From NCBI GenBank assembly GCA_023437715.1, contig JAEZFK010000037.1:85287-149286 (forward strand): 64,000 bases of DNA, read 5' to 3'. Origin of the DNA: Bacillota bacterium. GTDB lineage: Bacteria > Bacillota > Clostridia > Lachnospirales > Lachnospiraceae. This document shows, one piece after another, positions 60,685-64,000 of this stretch. How positions within the stretch are numbered: the stretch's first letter is position 1; each line of letters starts with the position of its first letter. Both the position numbers and the translations under genes were made by a program. A model generated the notes under the pieces. That model did not search any database and had not been told where the DNA came from. It worked only from the letters and a program-made list of their open reading frames with translations.

Positions 60685-60710
60685 TTTATCAAAATGAAAG
60701 TTGGTGCTAT

Positions 60711-61607
60711 ATGAAACATCATGGGTTTAAGCAGAAAGCATACATTGGTTATCTCTATATCCTTCCATGGATTCTGGGTTTTTTATTTTTTCAGTTATAT
60801 CCTCTGGCAACTTCATTCTATTATTCCTTTACCGATTACAATATCACTTCAAAGCCGGTTTGGGTAGGTCTGGAAAATTATATCCGCATGTTTACCGATG
60901 ACCGGCTGTTCTCAGAATCCTTGTTCAATACATTCAAGTATGTGTTTATGTCCCTTCCGCTGAAGCTGCTTGCAGCATTGGCCGTTGCCCTGATTCTGAA
61001 TCAGAAGCTTAAGGGAATTAATTTTTACCGCACGGTATACTATATCCCTTCTATTTTCGGCGGCAGCGTGGCGATCTCCGTGCTTTGGCGTTTCTTATTT
61101 ATGGACGGGGGACTTGTGAACCAGATGCTGAAACAAATGGGGCTTCCGTCTGTGCCGTGGCTTTCAGAACCGGGTTTCGCACTCTTTACCTTAAGCCTGC
61201 TCAGCGTCTGGCAGTTTGGGTCGTCCATGGTGCTGTTTTTGGCTGCTCTCAAGCAGGTGCCGGAAGACCTGTATGAGGCGGCATTGATTGATGGTGCGGG
61301 AAAGCTGTATCTGTTTTTCTCCATAACACTTCCTATGATAACGCCTGTGCTGTTTTTCAATCTGTTGATGCAGATGGTGAACGCGTTCCAGGATTTTACA
61401 GGCGCATTCGTCATCACCAACGGAGGTCCTTTAAATGCTACGTATTTATATGCGCTGAAATTGTATGATGAGGCGTTCAAATACTTTAATATGGGCTATT
61501 CCAGTGCGCTTTCATGGGTACTGTTTGCCATCATACTGTGTTTTACAGGCGTATTTTTCCGATTTTCCGAAGCTGTTACCTACTATGAAGACGGGGGTGA
61601 TTTCTAA
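60711..61607 (+). CDS. ABC sugar transporter permease (MalF type, second system)
   Basis: Start at ATG 60711, since the upstream in-frame region overlaps the previous gene and the hairpin. The 298-residue permease has six membrane segments and the EAA loop EAALIDGAGKLYLFFSITLP. A good Shine-Dalgarno is lacking, which with the hairpin would lower its expression relative to the binding protein. It shares one base with the next gene (TAATG). Confidence 0.9.
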   Translation: MKHHGFKQKAYIGYLYILPWILGFLFFQLYPLATSFYYSFTDYNITSKPVWVGLENYIRMFTDDRLFSESLFNTFKYVFMSLPLKLLAALAVALILNQKLKGINFYRTVYYIPSIFGGSVAISVLWRFLFMDGGLVNQMLKQMGLPSVPWLSEPGFALFTLSLLSVWQFGSSMVLFLAALKQVPEDLYEAALIDGAGKLYLFFSITLPMITPVLFFNLLMQMVNAFQDFTGAFVITNGGPLNATYLYALKLYDEAFKYFNMGYSSALSWVLFAIILCFTGVFFRFSEAVTYYEDGGDF

Positions 61608-62455
61608 TGATCAGAAACAGAAAAAAGCGTATTTCCTCAATTATTACCCACGTGGTCATGATTTTGCTGGGGATTTTTATGTTATATCCATTGATCTGGA
61701 TGCTTTCCTCGTCTTTTAAGACCAATTCAGAAATCTTTGGGTCGATATCCTTGCTTCCTAAGGAACCGGTCTGGGATTCATTCATAAAAGGCTGGAACGG
61801 TACAGGCCGTATTACCTATACGACGTATTACAAGAATACATTCCTGATCGTGCTGCCTGCGATGCTGTTCACCGTGTTTTCCTGCTCTATTGTCGCCTAT
61901 GGGTTTGCGCGGTTTCGTTTCCGGTTTAAGCGGCAGCTGTTTATACTCATGATATCCACGCTGATGCTGCCCAACTCCGTTCTTGTAATTCCCCGGTATC
62001 TGCTTTATAATAAGCTGGGATGGCTGAATACCTATCTGCCTTTTCTCATGCCGGCGCTTTTTGCCTGCTATCCGTTTTTCATTTACATGATGGTCCAGTT
62101 CTTTCGGGGGCTGCCCCGGGCTTTGGATGAAGCTGCAACCATTGATGGCTGCAATTCATTTCAGGTATACTGGCACATCCTGATGCCGCTGTGCAAGCCG
62201 GCACTGTTCTCTGCGGCTATATTCCAGTTTATCTGGACATGGAACGATTTCTTTAATTCGCTGATTTATATCAACAGTGTGCGCAAGTATCCCATCGTTC
62301 TGGCATTGCGCATGTCCTTAGATGCCACAAGCGCCGCCAACTGGAATCAGGTATTGGCGATGTCGGTTGTCTCGCTGCTGCCTGGAACCATACTGTTCTT
62401 CAGCGCACAAAAGTACTTTGTGGAAGGTGTTTCAGCAGGCAGTGTCAAGGGATAG
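61607..62455 (+). CDS. ABC sugar transporter permease (MalG type, second system)
   Basis: This 282-residue permease has six membrane segments, the N-terminal PLIWMLSSSFKTN motif of the group and the EAA loop EAATIDGCNSFQVYWHILMP. It starts in the TAATG overlap, so translation is coupled to the first permease. No ATPase gene is in the operon. Confidence 0.92.
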   Translation: MIRNRKKRISSIITHVVMILLGIFMLYPLIWMLSSSFKTNSEIFGSISLLPKEPVWDSFIKGWNGTGRITYTTYYKNTFLIVLPAMLFTVFSCSIVAYGFARFRFRFKRQLFILMISTLMLPNSVLVIPRYLLYNKLGWLNTYLPFLMPALFACYPFFIYMMVQFFRGLPRALDEAATIDGCNSFQVYWHILMPLCKPALFSAAIFQFIWTWNDFFNSLIYINSVRKYPIVLALRMSLDATSAANWNQVLAMSVVSLLPGTILFFSAQKYFVEGVSAGSVKG

Positions 62456-62495
62456 CACGTATGTATGAAATATTTTATTTTGGAGGAAACAGACA

Positions 62496-63155
62496 ATGAC
62501 GACGATTTTATGCTTTGGCGACTCGAATACACATGGCAGCAATCCCGATGGTACTCCGGCGCGCCATCCTTACAGTGTGCGGTGGCCGGGCAGACTGCAG
62601 CAGATTCTTGGAAACAGCTTTCAGATTATAGAAGAAGGGATGGGCGGCCGTACGACGGTATGGGAAGACCCCTTGGAGCCGGGGAGATGCGGTCTGTCTT
62701 TTTTGCCTGTGGCGCTGCAAAGCCATAAACCGCTGGACCTTGTTATCCTGTCCCTGGGCACAAACGATTGCAAGAGCCTTTTCTGCGCGTCGGAGCGTGT
62801 GATTGCACGGGGAATGAGCCGGCTGGTGGAAGTCGTCAAAAGGTTTGATTATGGCCCTGATGCTGCGGCGCCTCAGATTCTTATTATATCGCCTATTCAT
62901 ATGGGCAAAGAGGTGTCACATAGTATCTTTGAAGCATTTGACGAGGAGTCTGCCAGGAAGGTGCGGCAGCTTGCGCCTCTTTATGAAGAAATTGCCGTCA
63001 AATACGGCTGCGGGTTTCTGGATGCATCCCGTGTGGCTGGACCGGGGCCGGATCAGCTGCATATGGATGGGGAAAGCCATAAAGCATTAGCAGAAGCAGT
63101 TGCTGCTATGGTAGGAAATATGGCGGTTGCTTCATTGGAAGATACATTAAATTAA
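62496..63155 (+). CDS. SGNH/GDSL-type esterase
   Basis: The 219-residue hydrolase has the four SGNH blocks: nucleophile Ser in LCFGDSNTHG, Gly in EGMGGRTT, Asn in LSLGTNDCK, and the Asp-His pair in DQLHMDGESH. There is no signal peptide, so it is cytosolic. Its place at the end of a sugar ABC operon suggests that it removes acetyl or other acyl groups from imported sugars. TGGAGG precedes the ATG. Confidence 0.9.
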   Translation: MTTILCFGDSNTHGSNPDGTPARHPYSVRWPGRLQQILGNSFQIIEEGMGGRTTVWEDPLEPGRCGLSFLPVALQSHKPLDLVILSLGTNDCKSLFCASERVIARGMSRLVEVVKRFDYGPDAAAPQILIISPIHMGKEVSHSIFEAFDEESARKVRQLAPLYEEIAVKYGCGFLDASRVAGPGPDQLHMDGESHKALAEAVAAMVGNMAVASLEDTLN

Positions 63156-63217
63156 AATACTTATCCGAGGGACTCCGCCGCGGTTTTTCCTCGATTTCAT
63201 GAGCTTTTAATGCAAAA

Positions 63218-63242
63218 AAGCCGGATATATTTATATCCGGCT
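63218..63242 (-). terminator. Palindromic hairpin with T-run on the minus strand
   Basis: AAGCCGGATATA and its reverse complement surround TT. The run of A on the left makes it a terminator only for a leftward transcript; no minus-strand gene is seen to the right. Confidence 0.5.
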
Positions 63243-63254
63243 TGGGATGTAGAC

Positions 63255-63297
63255 AAAGACGGTGTCAGGACGCTAGTCCCGGTACCGTCTTTCTTTT
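63255..63297 (+). terminator. Intrinsic terminator after the SGNH gene
   Basis: AAAGACGGT (63255-63263) pairs with ACCGTCTTT (63284-63292), with an inner GGAC/GTCC stem, followed by CTTTT. Confidence 0.75.
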
Positions 63298-63301
63298 AAA
63301 A

Positions 63302-63661
63302 CAGATATTCTTATGGCTTTGCCAAATCGCTAAAAACTTATTTTTTGATTATTTAAAAAAGAATAAAAATAATATACCATTAGAGCTTATTGAGGAAAAT
63401 TGTATTGACGTAGAAGAAACTGATTTTACGGATGATTTTATTAAGAAAGAAAAGCTTTTACAAATTATCCATATGATTCATCATTTAAAGGAACCTTATC
63501 AAACTATAATTATTCAAAGGATTTTTTTGGAACTAAGTTACGCTGAGATTGGAGAACAACTTGGAAAAACAGAAAATTGGGTTCGCGTAAATTTTTACAG
63601 AGCAAAAAATAAGATTCAAAATATGATTTATGAGATGGAGGGTGATGACAATGAAATGTGA
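63302..63661 (+). pseudogene. 5'-truncated ECF sigma factor fragment
   Basis: From about 63302 the frame encodes the end of sigma region 2 (WLCQIAKNLFFDYLKKNK), an acidic linker and region 4 (LKEPYQTIIIQRIFLELSYAEIGEQLGKTENWVRVNFYRAKNKI). The first part of region 2, which binds core polymerase and the -10, is missing. The upstream frame is the terminator of the SGNH gene and encodes no sigma-like sequence. The fragment is AT-rich compared with its left neighbours. It overlaps the anti-sigma gene by 11 bp, as in an intact ECF operon. It is probably non-functional. Confidence 0.8.
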
Positions 63662-63911
63662 GATTATTCAAGACTTGATTCCACTATATGCAGAAAACCT
63701 TTGCAGCGAGGAAAGTAAGATTATTGTTAAAGAACACATAGATACATGTAATGACTGTAAAAGGTATCTTGTAAATATTGAAAAAAATATAGAGCCGCCT
63801 ATCCCATCGGAACAGAAAATTAAGGAGATAATATCTGAAAAGGATCTTTTATCTAGAAGTAAACAAAGTATACATGCAAATTCCGGCTCAACTGAGCACG
63901 TTTTCCGATAA
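63651..63911 (+). pseudogene. 3'-truncated anti-sigma factor (zf-HC2) gene
   Basis: The ATG at 63651 follows GGAGGG. The product begins MKCEIIQDLIPLYAENLCSE and has the Zn motif HIDTCNDCKRYL of zf-HC2 anti-sigma factors. The expected membrane segment and extracytoplasmic part are missing; the frame ends at 63911 after about 10 codons that belong to the repeat array at 63880-63968. The break is near 63875 and looks like an insertion. The encoded 86-residue peptide would not be anchored in the membrane. Confidence 0.8.
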
Positions 63912-64000
63912 AAGCTGAACACGGATTCCGCTTCTAACTGAGCGCAATTCCGTTTCAACTGATCAACAGTTTCACATCGTGTTATAGTTTTTTCGTAGTC
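63875..64000. mobile_element. End of an IS21-like insertion sequence (partial)
   Basis: Four degenerate units of about 22 bp, close to ATTCCGnTTCAACTGAnCA, follow each other at 63880-63900, 63901-63924, 63925-63946 and 63947-63968. Multiple terminal repeats of about this size and a TG terminal dinucleotide (here TGCAAATTCC near 63875) are known for IS21-family elements. The transposase would lie to the right, outside the window, so the family call is inference. Confidence 0.55.

Noticed and set aside
1..64000. tRNA, rRNA, CRISPR arrays, prophage genes or a replication origin
   Set aside because: I read the intergenic stretches and saw no tRNA cloverleaf with TTCGA arm, no rRNA sequence, no repeat-spacer arrays, no phage structural genes and no DnaA-box cluster.

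Overview
The window looks like chromosomal DNA of a Gram-positive anaerobe of the Lachnospiraceae (Clostridium cluster XIVa, for example the Lacrimispora group). This is inferred from the gene set: sortase B with SpaA-type surface protein, type III glutamine synthetase, membrane pyrophosphatase, DUF815 ATPase, DUF4250 protein, CmpB-like membrane protein and YesMN-type two-component system. Further support comes from strong AGGAGG ribosome binding sites and clostridial intrinsic terminators. I see no rRNA, tRNA, CRISPR array or prophage. A mobile-element end is visible only at the right edge.

Layout. 1-3.2 kb: 3' part of a large SpaA-repeat surface protein and its class B sortase. 3.2-6.2 kb: Gfo/Idh/MocA oxidoreductase, MATE exporter and a secreted choline-binding-repeat protein. 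6.4-12.6 kb: clpB, a HelD-like RNA polymerase helicase and a convergent asparaginase. 12.7-18.4 kb: a 59-aa DUF4250 protein, cardiolipin synthase, a CmpB-like membrane protein, PlsC acyltransferase, PheA and a DUF815 ATPase. 18.4-22.3 kb: a ppx-ppk polyphosphate operon behind a tandem 11-bp repeat that resembles a Pho box. 22.4-28.6 kb: a VanRS-like two-component system fused operonically to an uncharacterised 830-aa exported membrane protein and an ABC transporter. Endonuclease IV follows.

29.5-35.7 kb: an AraC regulator facing an ABC sugar importer and a GH127 beta-L-arabinofuranosidase. 35.8-41.2 kb: a K+-dependent-type membrane pyrophosphatase, then a YdjI/YdjG/YdjH-like trio (SPFH, zinc ribbon, TPM) without PspA. 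41.2-51.1 kb: housekeeping genes sfsA, thrC, a second MATE exporter, fba, type III glnA, an M42 peptidase, hsp20 and a HAD phosphatase. 51.3-56.2 kb: a cell-surface glycan cluster with a GT2, rfbF-rfbG-rfbH for CDP-4-keto-3,6-dideoxyglucose, and LicD. 56.5-63.2 kb: a YesN/YesM pair, a second ABC sugar importer and an SGNH esterase. 63.3-64 kb: an ECF sigma/anti-sigma pair broken at both ends, the right end apparently by an IS21-like element.

The best leads beyond routine annotation are small-scale. They are the Pho-box-like repeat before ppx-ppk, a hairpin that hides the plsC ribosome binding site and is split by an internal promoter, a hairpin covering the start codons of the preceding gene, and the two-component/exported-protein/ABC operon. 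The dideoxyhexose cluster without its E3 reductase and the interrupted sigma locus are also worth a look. All function calls come from reading motifs in the sequence; no database search was possible.
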